DNA of 64,000 nucleotides, from positions 124,001 through 188,000 of the forward strand of contig JAOARW010000111.1 of NCBI GenBank assembly GCA_025210475.1, given 5' to 3'. The DNA is from Carboxylicivirga sp. (GTDB lineage: Bacteria > Bacteroidota > Bacteroidia > Bacteroidales > Marinilabiliaceae). The position numbers and the translations under genes were made by a program. The notes under the pieces were generated by a model. That model had not been told where the DNA came from, searched no databases, and saw only the letters and a list, made by a program, of their open reading frames with translations. Positions 38,804 through 46,569 of this stretch are shown here, one piece after another (the first letter of the stretch is position 1; the number at the start of each line of letters is the position of its first letter).

Positions 38804-38817
38804 ATTGACAAAAAAAA

Positions 38818-39117
38818 TCAACGATTATCAGTTACATTCTTAACACAACTCACAGAATCCAACACACATGGCATATTTAAGAAATAGAACACACTGTTCT
38901 TCTCTTTTACGCCAACTATAATCTTCTGCTTTTTAAGAATATCCAAGTGTTTCGACATGGTAGAAATATCAATCCCCACCATATTGGATAATTCTTTAAC
39001 CGATAATTTTTGTTCTCTAATGGTATGCACGATAAACAGGCGCGTTGGATGGGCCAAAGCCTTAAAAATCTCTGCCTCTGCCTGATACTGCCTTAACAAT
39101 TCTGTATTCATAACCAT
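38818..39117 (-). CDS. ArsR-family winged-helix repressor
   Basis: 99 residues from the Met at 39117 (Met at 39111 also possible). A further upstream Met at 39162 would put the operator palindrome inside the coding region, so I prefer the shorter form. HTH landmarks are EAEIFKALAHPTRLFIVHTI, LSVKELSNMVGIDISTMSKH and LDILKKQKIIVGVKEKNSVF. The C-terminus has two Cys (PCVLDSVSCVKN), which could sense metal, persulfide or redox state. The gene is followed by the cytochrome/DGC pair on the same strand, with identical palindromes before each transcription unit. It most likely represses itself and that pair. Effector unknown. Confidence 0.88.
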   Translation of the reverse strand: MVMNTELLRQYQAEAEIFKALAHPTRLFIVHTIREQKLSVKELSNMVGIDISTMSKHLDILKKQKIIVGVKEKNSVFYFLNMPCVLDSVSCVKNVTDNR

Positions 39118-39140
39118 CGTTTCATCAAAATCTATTTGGC

Positions 39141-39155
39141 CTAATTGCCAATTAC
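39141..39155. promoter_or_regulatory. ArsR-type operator palindrome upstream of arsR
   Basis: CTAATTGCCAATTAC contains the same 13-bp perfect palindrome TAATTG-C-CAATTA as the site at 38789-38803, also preceded by TCTATTT-type sequence. It lies 24 bp upstream of the preferred arsR start, right for autorepression. Confidence 0.65.
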
Positions 39156-39378
39156 TTTGCAATTCTAATAAGAAAAAACCTAAGGAGCAAGTAAAATCGA
39201 TTTACTTATAATATTTCTTTAGTACAAAATATTGTGCTGATGAATTTAAGATTCTGATAATCCCGCAAATACACCATTATTCAAAATATGAATAAGCGAC
39301 GACTTTAGTAAGGTAGAATGAGAGAACCGAAAAAAGTCCTCCCATTCCTTTAAGCTAAATACAGGGTTTGATGAAATT

Positions 39379-40356
39379 CTACAATACAATTTTCGTTGTT
39401 CCGTTTTCAGTAACAACAATGTACACGCCTTTATTAAGACCAGTTAGAGGAACAGCAGTACTTTTTACTGATTGATTAAAAACACACTTTCCGGTTAAAT
39501 CAAATACTTTCACTCTTCCGATATTTATGGATTTAAAATAAAGCATTTCATTGTTATAATAACATTGGTCAATGTTTTTCATTTCTTTTCTGATGGCGGT
39601 TGGCGTATCTGTCAGATCAGTTGCATTCGCAAAAAAGCTTGCATCAACAGTACCTTTTCCAAAATCATTTATTGTTACTGTTTTAGAATATTCAGTTGCC
39701 AATACCATACCAGCCCAGGCTTCCTCTTCAGTACCACCGCCAGCAATCATTTGATCGCTCGAAACAGTAAACTCAGCGCAATAAGCTTTGTTTCCATCCC
39801 CTAAACCCCAACGATAGCTTAAACCAGATACTTTTTCAACCATTAGGTAAATCTTTGCTTCCGGATCCACATCCACCGCATAAGAATTAGTGCCGGTTGA
39901 TACAACTAAACCACCATCCGCAGTCGTTAAACAAATTGCATTTGGACCAATCGCTATTCCAAATTTCAACTTAGAATTGTTTACATTGTGTGCGCTTTTA
40001 CCCGTAAAGGCAATTTTTAAAGCTTCCTGATCTTCCAATGAAGCATTTCTTCGGACTACACTCATATAAGTGTCGGCCTCTGTGCCTCCATCTTTTTCAG
40101 TTTCGACACTAGAAACACGAAAACCTGCATTATTACTAAAAGCAAGGCAAGTTAATAGCTCCTCTTTGGTATACTTGCCGTTAATAAAAGTCCAACCATT
40201 GCCGTTTGTTATTTTTTTAAAGTTGACCTCTACATAATTGTCATGTGTATCGGCATAAGGTGTAAAATCATTCTCACTTTGAGCTTTTGTCACCTGACAA
40301 AAACAGCATATTGCAAGCGTTGCAATAACATTAATAAAAAGTTTGTTTTTTCTCAT
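39379..40356 (-). CDS. T9SS-secreted protein of unknown function
   Basis: 325 residues. Signal peptide MRKNKLFINVIATLAICCF...KAQ. The last about 60 residues are a type IX secretion sorting domain (RVKVFDLTGKCVFNQSVKST, LTGLNKGVYIVVTENGTTKI, ending K-I-V-L), so the protein is exported across the outer membrane and probably surface-attached. The middle (about 30-260) is beta-rich with Gly/Asp-rich turns (GIAIGPNAICLTTADGGLVV, YRWGLGDGNKAYCAEF). I do not recognise a family; a jelly-roll carbohydrate-binding domain or lyase is possible. It is the last gene of the second PUL operon, 41 bp after the LamG/GH29-like gene, so a role in the same glycan is likely. Confidence 0.8.
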   Translation of the reverse strand: MRKNKLFINVIATLAICCFCQVTKAQSENDFTPYADTHDNYVEVNFKKITNGNGWTFINGKYTKEELLTCLAFSNNAGFRVSSVETEKDGGTEADTYMSVVRRNASLEDQEALKIAFTGKSAHNVNNSKLKFGIAIGPNAICLTTADGGLVVSTGTNSYAVDVDPEAKIYLMVEKVSGLSYRWGLGDGNKAYCAEFTVSSDQMIAGGGTEEEAWAGMVLATEYSKTVTINDFGKGTVDASFFANATDLTDTPTAIRKEMKNIDQCYYNNEMLYFKSINIGRVKVFDLTGKCVFNQSVKSTAVPLTGLNKGVYIVVTENGTTKIVL

Positions 40357-40397
40357 AATTACTGATTTAATTGGATTATTAATATGAAAATGTGATT

Positions 40398-42377
40398 CTA
40401 CTTCAGTTTTAGTAAAATCATTGTATTGTATTCATCCTGTGAAACAGAGTTTAAATCTAAGTATGCAACACCACCTTTTCGAATGACAGGTATCGGCTTA
40501 TTGCAAGGTAGCAAATGAGCTTCCTTAACATCATCTCTCAAAAGTTTTACTACGCCTGGCAATTTTACAGGCCTTCGCGATCCACTTAACAAACTAATAA
40601 TACGCTGCTTGGATTTTATATTTTTTGGTTGATTAACATACCACATACCTTTGTAGCCATTCAGTTTTGTTTCAAAGTCAGGCACCATATCATCCAGATA
40701 TGGCTTTCGTGGAGTCAACCAGTATCCGATCTCTTCTAATGCTATAATTTGCTCAGGTGCAAAATCGCCCTCTATATTAGGCCCTAATGACAATACAGTA
40801 GTAATGCCCATTGCAGAGCAAGAACTAACCATGTTTAGTAAATTTTTGGTTGGTAAGGCTACTACATTGGTTCCCATACCCCACATATCACCAACAGTTG
40901 CCTCGATCTCGTGCGGCTTATCATTCTTTCTAAACATTCTGAACTCTTTAAAGTCCTCTTGTTCCCAATACCTTGCTCCCTCTGCCGGACGACCAATTTC
41001 TGTATTACTCATGTCCGCAGCTCCTTTGCCGGTGTATCGATTGAAATTAATAAGAGCTTCAGGCTTTTTGCTGTGTATTAAATCAAATACTGCTTTATGG
41101 TTATAATCTTCCGGATTAAATGCTATGCCAGGACGGAAGAACGCATCAAATCTAAATTGATAAAACTTATGTGGATAACGTTCTAGTATTTCATCTACTA
41201 AAGCATAATAAGCTGCTTCTTTCGATATACCCAACAACTCTGCTTTTTTATCTATATTGCCTCTTGAAAGGTTAGCGCCCATCCAAAGTCCTCTTTTGTC
41301 CAACTCTTTTGCCAAAGCATCTACATAATCAACAGTTGGTTTCACATCGGCCGTAAAATAACGTGTAGGAAATAAAGAAGTGGCTGTACTATGCATTTTT
41401 ATCATGACACCACATGCTCCGGATGATTTCACCGTTTCAGCAAACTTCTCTGCATCAAAGCGTGAACCGGCTTCCCGCGCTGTATGCCCCCCATGATGTA
41501 TAAAGTCATTCCAGGCAAATCGTATTGCCAAAGCTTTGCCCTTATACCATGAATATTTATTTTCTTCTGATTTCTTATAATCGGCAATGTTAATTTCTGA
41601 CTTTGGATGCAAAAACTTAAATCCCTGTAACTGAAAATCGAATATTTCAAGCCTATCGACATCACCAACAAATGATTGTTTCCCATTTGGTTTAGCACCC
41701 AAACTAAATTTACCGGTGTCATCTCCTTTCCTTAACTTTCCTTTCTTAGTTAATGGCTCTAAACTACCATCTATGAAAACACGCAACAATTGACCATTGT
41801 ATGTTATTGCCAATTGCGTCCAAACTTCAGCGTTGATAGGGTTTTTTAAAGTATCACACTGCCAAATAATGTTACCCAACTGTACGCGCAAGCCATGTCC
41901 GTCACCTTTCTCATTGAATGCCAATTGGAATATCGGCTCATCCCCTTTACCTTGCTGAGCAATGACAGCATTAGGTTGCTTGCCCTTGCGTTTTTTAATC
42001 CACAAACGCACCGATCTGGCACCCTTGTGCACTTCGTCTGACTTCTCATCATTTTCGCCAAAGGCCTGCGATTGCTTATCGATGTTTAATCGTAAAGCGG
42101 GTATATTATTAAACAAGATGTGCGATTTTTTACCACTAAACCGAAGTGCACCTGTACCGATGTGTCCATCGACTCGTTCAATTACCCCAACGATTTTACC
42201 GTTTATTTGGCCAATCTGATCATATATCATTCTTCCATCACTTTCATCAAATGACCATAAATGTTGTGGGGAAAAACCACGATGATCCAATTTATACTTT
42301 GGATAAGGTGATTTGCCGTTACTGATGCAACAAGACATCATTGTCATTAATAGAAGAAATACTGTTTTTTGAAGCAT
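40398..42377 (-). CDS. LamG-domain protein with divergent GH29-like catalytic domain
   Basis: 659 residues, signal peptide or lipobox (MTMMSCCIS). Residues about 40-250 form a laminin-G/concanavalin-like jelly roll (HLWSFDESDGRMIYDQIGQI, GHIGTGALRFSGKKSHILF, LLRVFIDGSLEPL). Residues about 275-580 have the order of a GH29 barrel: ALAIRFAWNDFIHHGG, RFDAEKFAETVKSSGACGVM, IKMHSTATS (His329) where GH29 has KHHDGF, LDKRGLWMGANLSRGN, FYQFRFDAFF (Asp411) at the nucleophile position, and VLSLGPNIEGDFAPEQIIAL, very like the GH29 NVGP motif. A C-terminal sandwich follows. Similarity is to motif order, so GH29-like is inference; it may be a different clan-R-type family, such as an endo-acting fucanase. 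It sits in PUL 2 behind sulfatase 4. Confidence 0.72.
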   Translation of the reverse strand: MLQKTVFLLLMTMMSCCISNGKSPYPKYKLDHRGFSPQHLWSFDESDGRMIYDQIGQINGKIVGVIERVDGHIGTGALRFSGKKSHILFNNIPALRLNIDKQSQAFGENDEKSDEVHKGARSVRLWIKKRKGKQPNAVIAQQGKGDEPIFQLAFNEKGDGHGLRVQLGNIIWQCDTLKNPINAEVWTQLAITYNGQLLRVFIDGSLEPLTKKGKLRKGDDTGKFSLGAKPNGKQSFVGDVDRLEIFDFQLQGFKFLHPKSEINIADYKKSEENKYSWYKGKALAIRFAWNDFIHHGGHTAREAGSRFDAEKFAETVKSSGACGVMIKMHSTATSLFPTRYFTADVKPTVDYVDALAKELDKRGLWMGANLSRGNIDKKAELLGISKEAAYYALVDEILERYPHKFYQFRFDAFFRPGIAFNPEDYNHKAVFDLIHSKKPEALINFNRYTGKGAADMSNTEIGRPAEGARYWEQEDFKEFRMFRKNDKPHEIEATVGDMWGMGTNVVALPTKNLLNMVSSCSAMGITTVLSLGPNIEGDFAPEQIIALEEIGYWLTPRKPYLDDMVPDFETKLNGYKGMWYVNQPKNIKSKQRIISLLSGSRRPVKLPGVVKLLRDDVKEAHLLPCNKPIPVIRKGGVAYLDLNSVSQDEYNTMILLKLK

Positions 42378-42395
42378 ATAAATAACTAATATGCC

Positions 42396-42429
42396 CGGAA
42401 CAACATGAAACTAAAGCCATGTTATTCCG
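42396..42429 (-). terminator. hairpin between sulfatase 4 and the LamG gene
   Basis: CGGAACAACATG (42396-42407) / CATGTTATTCCG (42418-42429), 12-nt arms with one mismatch, 10-nt loop. No strong U-tract. It could tune expression of the two genes that follow. Confidence 0.45.
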
Positions 42430-42443
42430 AGCCAATTAAAGGT

Positions 42444-43910
42444 TTAGTTAATTCCCAGTTTTGCTCTTCTTGCTGCCTTTTTCGCTTTTTTCTTTTCTTT
42501 CTGTTCAGGCGTCAATTTTTTCTTTTCACCTTTTTTCTCTCCCACTTTTTTTACAGTAGGCCGCTTAATTCTTTTGGCTTCGGAACTTGGTCTCCAGTCT
42601 TTCACCTTTTCAAGCTCTTTTTTTAGGACAGCATATGCCACTTGTTGCTCCTTTGTCAATTCTTTCCTTTTTGATAAATCTTTTTTCTCCAAAGGATCTT
42701 TTTGATAGTTGAAGAACTCACCATCATGATAGAGCTTATATTTACCATCTAAAGCAAAGTAACACCGTATTTTTTCGCCTTTACCCCAATGCGGATCGTA
42801 AGTAATTAAAACACTTTCGTTGCGTTCGCCTTCTCTTCCTTCCAAGGCCCACAGAAACGATTTCCCATCTGTTTCAACCTCTTTATCCACTATCTCAGCA
42901 AACGTAGGCAAGAAATCAGCGAAAGAGATTAGATCATTTGACTTAGCTTTAACGCCTTTTGCCGGCCAACTCGCAATCATCGGCACATGAATACCGGAAC
43001 TGATTGGATACCATTTACCACCTCTAACAACACCGTTTTTTGTATCAGTATAGATATCGTTATGGCAACCATTATCGCCCGTAAAGATGATAATCGTGTT
43101 TTCGTAGATACCGTTATCCTTCAAATCCTGTTCAATCTTACCGACAATTTTATCAGCATATTTTACCATATCAGCAAAGTAGGCAGTATCTGATTTTGTG
43201 CGTGTTTTTAAGTCTTTCCATTCCGGACTATCGGGTGTTGGTACAAAAGGTGAATGAGTTAGCACCATTGGATAATATAAGAAGAACGGATTGTCTTTAT
43301 TCTTCTTAATAAAGCCCTTCGCGTAGTTATAAAACAAATCGGGACCATACTCTTCTTTACTGTATGATTTAGTTACCCCATTTGTATTAATTAATGGCTG
43401 ACAAAAACGACCGTGTGGCACTCCACCCTTTTCTTTCTTATCTTTTGTTACATGCCAAAGCATAAACTCATCAAATCCTAATTTGGTGGGTCGCTTCGGA
43501 TCATCACTGCCTGCTTGCTTACTAATTGCACCATTTAGCTGCCACTTACCTACAATACAGGTCTTGTATCCTGCATCCTGCATTAAATTACCAAAATTAT
43601 ACTCTTGTGTTGGCAAATATTCAAAAGCTTCATAATTGTTCATGTTATATTTACCAGTCATTATTTTCACTCTGGAAGGAGTACATAACGGCTGTGAGTA
43701 GCACTTGGAAAAATTAATCCCATCAGCAGCGATTCTATCCAGGTTAGGCGTTTCATACTCCGTACAACCATTTGCAGCAACTGCCTCATAACCCATGTCA
43801 TCGGCCATAATTAAAATAACATTGGGTCTTTTATCATTTTTTTTCTGACTAAATGATGATGCACTTACAACTGTAAGCAACATCAATACATACAAAAATC
43901 GATTCTTCAT
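42444..43910 (-). CDS. secreted sulfatase with lysine-rich tail, S1 family (4)
   Basis: 488 residues with a signal peptide (VVSASSFSQ). Motif CTPSRVKIMTG holds the formylglycine Cys at 76. Landmarks are NVILIMADDMGYEAVAANGC, GYKTCIVGKWQLNGAI, FFLYYPMVLTHSPFVP and IIFTGDNGCHNDIY. These resemble the S1 branch often annotated as arylsulfatase A-like. The last about 50 residues are extremely basic (RIKRPTVKKVGEKKGEKKK, KEKKKAKKAARRAKLGIN), an addition outside the sulfatase fold. A similar tail occurs on the GH43 protein two genes upstream. The tail may hold the enzyme to anionic polysaccharide or cell surface. 10 bp after sulfatase 5. Confidence 0.92.
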   Translation of the reverse strand: MKNRFLYVLMLLTVVSASSFSQKKNDKRPNVILIMADDMGYEAVAANGCTEYETPNLDRIAADGINFSKCYSQPLCTPSRVKIMTGKYNMNNYEAFEYLPTQEYNFGNLMQDAGYKTCIVGKWQLNGAISKQAGSDDPKRPTKLGFDEFMLWHVTKDKKEKGGVPHGRFCQPLINTNGVTKSYSKEEYGPDLFYNYAKGFIKKNKDNPFFLYYPMVLTHSPFVPTPDSPEWKDLKTRTKSDTAYFADMVKYADKIVGKIEQDLKDNGIYENTIIIFTGDNGCHNDIYTDTKNGVVRGGKWYPISSGIHVPMIASWPAKGVKAKSNDLISFADFLPTFAEIVDKEVETDGKSFLWALEGREGERNESVLITYDPHWGKGEKIRCYFALDGKYKLYHDGEFFNYQKDPLEKKDLSKRKELTKEQQVAYAVLKKELEKVKDWRPSSEAKRIKRPTVKKVGEKKGEKKKLTPEQKEKKKAKKAARRAKLGIN

Positions 43911-43920
43911 ATTCTTTATT

Positions 43921-45378
43921 TTATAGTTTTCCTATTTCCCGGTTATTTGAGCCTCTATCAATTCCAACATTCGAATCGCCCAATTCCTGTCGTGCTTTTT
44001 CAACATCAATCATTAATTCCTTTACTTTTTTCGGATATAGCTTTGCTACATTATATCGCTCGCTCGGGTCTCTGGTTAAGTCGTACAACTCAAGCTCGTT
44101 GATTTGCTTGGAGATTCGCCGCCCATTTTTCCCGTTACGTCCGGGTTTGGTTTCGTATGATTTCCATTCGTGCGGTAAAACAAGTTTCCAGTTTCCTTTT
44201 CGAATACCATTTAAGAAGTTATCACCATAATAAAACAACACATGGTCTCTTTCCTTCGCATTAACTTTTCCTTGCCACATTTCTGATACATCAATGCCAT
44301 CAATTTTATTATCGGATAGTTGACCTCCAACAATTTTTGTTAGCGTTGGTAGAATATCAATCGCACATGTTAGGTCATTATTGATTCTGCCAGAAGGCGT
44401 ATAGCCGGGGTATTTTATGATCATGGGAACCCGCTGTCCTCCTTCCCAGCTGGTTGATTTTCCTTCTCTTAATCCACCTGTTGATCCCGCATGATTTCCA
44501 TAATTCAACCAAGGACCATTATCGGATGTAAAAATTAAAAGCGTATTATCCTCAATACCTTTTTGCTTTAAAACCCTCACAATTTCACCAACGGACCAAT
44601 CCAGTTCCATCACTACATCACCATAACGGCCTTGCTCACTTTTTCCTTTAAATTTATCGGAAACACCCAAAGGCACATGCCCCATAGAATGCGAGAAGTA
44701 TAGGAAAAATGGTTGATCAGCGTTTTTTTCAATGAAACTGACAGCATTCTCAGTATACCAGGTTGTCAACTGTGCCTGGTCGTCCATACTTGTGATGTGC
44801 CTTTCTGTCTTCTTATCACGCATCAGCGGTAATTCGCAATATCCTGCTCTTTTGCTTTTAGGTTTTACTTTTTCACCGCTAACATTGTCACGCGGCCACA
44901 TGTCGTTAGAGTATGGCAATCCATAAAACTCATCAAAGCCATGTTTTAAGGGCATAAATTTGTCATAATGCCCCAGATGCCATTTACCTACCGCTTTGGT
45001 AACGTAGCCCTTTTCTTTAAGCATTTCGGCAAGTGTGTACTCGCTGGCATTCATGCCAATTTTATCATCGGGCATTAACGCACCGTGAAATCCAATTCGA
45101 TTTGGATAACAACCTGTCAGTAGGCCTGCTCTGGACGCACTGCAAACGGGTTGTGCTGCATAGAAATTAGTGAAGCGCATTCCATCATTGGCCAAACCAT
45201 CTATGTTAGGAGTTTGAAAGCCGGTTGCACCATAGCAACCGACATCTCCATAGCCAAAATCGTCTATCAGGATCAACACGATATTTGGCGACTTACCATT
45301 TCTTTTCTTAGCATCAGCTTTTTGAATAGCCATGCAACACAGTATCACAAAGGATATACTATAAATTATATTCTTCAT
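43921..45378 (-). CDS. secreted sulfatase with CxAxR motif, S1 family (5)
   Basis: 485 residues; signal peptide ending near ADAK. Active-site motif is CSASRAGLLTG, with Ala in place of the usual Pro after the formylglycine position (Cys79). Known S1 sulfatases tolerate this. Landmarks are NIVLILIDDFGYGDVGCYGA, GYVTKAVGKWHLGHYDKF, FFLYFSHSMGHVPLGV and LIFTSDNGPWLNYGNHAGST, close to the arylsulfatase A/GalNAc-6-sulfatase type. C-terminal region is GIRKGNWKLVLPHEWKSYE. Part of the PUL 2 operon, 55 bp after the GH43 gene. Confidence 0.93.
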   Translation of the reverse strand: MKNIIYSISFVILCCMAIQKADAKKRNGKSPNIVLILIDDFGYGDVGCYGATGFQTPNIDGLANDGMRFTNFYAAQPVCSASRAGLLTGCYPNRIGFHGALMPDDKIGMNASEYTLAEMLKEKGYVTKAVGKWHLGHYDKFMPLKHGFDEFYGLPYSNDMWPRDNVSGEKVKPKSKRAGYCELPLMRDKKTERHITSMDDQAQLTTWYTENAVSFIEKNADQPFFLYFSHSMGHVPLGVSDKFKGKSEQGRYGDVVMELDWSVGEIVRVLKQKGIEDNTLLIFTSDNGPWLNYGNHAGSTGGLREGKSTSWEGGQRVPMIIKYPGYTPSGRINNDLTCAIDILPTLTKIVGGQLSDNKIDGIDVSEMWQGKVNAKERDHVLFYYGDNFLNGIRKGNWKLVLPHEWKSYETKPGRNGKNGRRISKQINELELYDLTRDPSERYNVAKLYPKKVKELMIDVEKARQELGDSNVGIDRGSNNREIGKL

Positions 45379-45433
45379 TAAATTCTGATTGTTTAATAAG
45401 CAATTACATGTGATTTTGATCTCGGGTTAAAAC

Positions 45434-46495
45434 TTACTTACCACTTTTTTTAGGCGCTGCTTTTTTACCTTTCTTCTTCTTTTTATGATTGTGCTTATCC
45501 TGATCAACACCAAACTTTGCCCTGCCTTGCTTTAATTTAGCTGTATTGTAGTCGGGCTCTTCAATCAGGTTTATTACTCCATTTTTCCCATAAGTAAGTG
45601 GTGCTAACGATACATTTCGACGGAACCTGTCATTGGACACAGGTCGGGAATGATAAAACATCCACCATTTTCTTTTGTACTTTATGATTCCCTGATGATT
45701 AGCCAGATTACCACCAAGTGTTGGCTCCATAATAACACCCTGATATTTGTATGGTCCCATGGGCTTATCACTTGTACAGTAAAGGATGCGTTGAGCATCA
45801 TCATCGTGACCTTTATAAGAATAATAGTATTTGCCTTTATACTTATGAATCCAGGATGCTTCGCAGTGGTTTTTATACTCAGTTGGTTCTAAAATATGCC
45901 TGTCATCCTCCAACTCGATCATATTGTTCTTAAGCTTTGTAATAAAAGGCGTACGTAATGAACCAGGCTCTGCTTTACGCTGCTGATGTGGTATAGAAGC
46001 ACTTAAGTAGGCCTGCCCATCATCATCAATAAATACATGTGGATCCATACAGTCTGCACAAATTACATCACCTACCGGATCGGTCCATGGCCCTGTTGGC
46101 TCGTCGGCCACTAATACGCCCATTCGTCCGGTACCACCATCCGGAATATACAAATAGTATTTTCCATCTTTATAAATGGCCGAAGCCGCCCACGGATAAG
46201 TGGTCATCCACGAAAGATCACTTTTAGTAACAATTGCACCATGATGTTTAAAATTTACCATATCAGTGGTTGAAAACAGATGGTACTCCTTCATTGTAAA
46301 CTTTACAGCTTTATCTTCATCTCTACCCATTATCACCCATAAGGTTCCATCTTCTCCAATAAACGGGTTCGCATCAGCTGTAAATATTTCGGTAGTCAAA
46401 GGGTTTTTAACCTTCTGAGATAAAACAGTATTAATAGAATTAAACCACAGGACGCCTATTAACAGCGCAACAAAATACCTTTTTTGCGATATCAT
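45434..46495 (-). CDS. secreted GH43-type five-bladed propeller enzyme with lysine-rich tail
   Basis: 353 residues from the ATG at 46495; the signal peptide starts there (MISQKRYFVALLIGVLW), so a Met 60 nt upstream is rejected. The three catalytic acids of GH43 are in place: Asp in IFTADANPFIGEDGTLWV (general base), Asp in CMDPHVFIDDDGQAYL (pKa modulator) and Glu in NHCEASWIHKYKGKYYYSY (general acid). NLANHQGIIKYKRKWWMFYH carries the usual metal His. GH43 enzymes are beta-xylosidases, arabinofuranosidases or galactosidases; the xylose genes in the window favour xylosidase, as inference. The final about 20 residues are almost all Lys/Gly (KHNHKKKKKGKKAAPKK), recalling the tail of sulfatase 4. 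Confidence 0.9.
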   Translation of the reverse strand: MISQKRYFVALLIGVLWFNSINTVLSQKVKNPLTTEIFTADANPFIGEDGTLWVIMGRDEDKAVKFTMKEYHLFSTTDMVNFKHHGAIVTKSDLSWMTTYPWAASAIYKDGKYYLYIPDGGTGRMGVLVADEPTGPWTDPVGDVICADCMDPHVFIDDDGQAYLSASIPHQQRKAEPGSLRTPFITKLKNNMIELEDDRHILEPTEYKNHCEASWIHKYKGKYYYSYKGHDDDAQRILYCTSDKPMGPYKYQGVIMEPTLGGNLANHQGIIKYKRKWWMFYHSRPVSNDRFRRNVSLAPLTYGKNGVINLIEEPDYNTAKLKQGRAKFGVDQDKHNHKKKKKGKKAAPKKSGK

Positions 46496-46569
46496 ACTTT
46501 TCTTATTATATGTTTTGTTTGTTTTATTGATTACACCAATAGCAGGGAGCACCACATTAATGCTATGGC

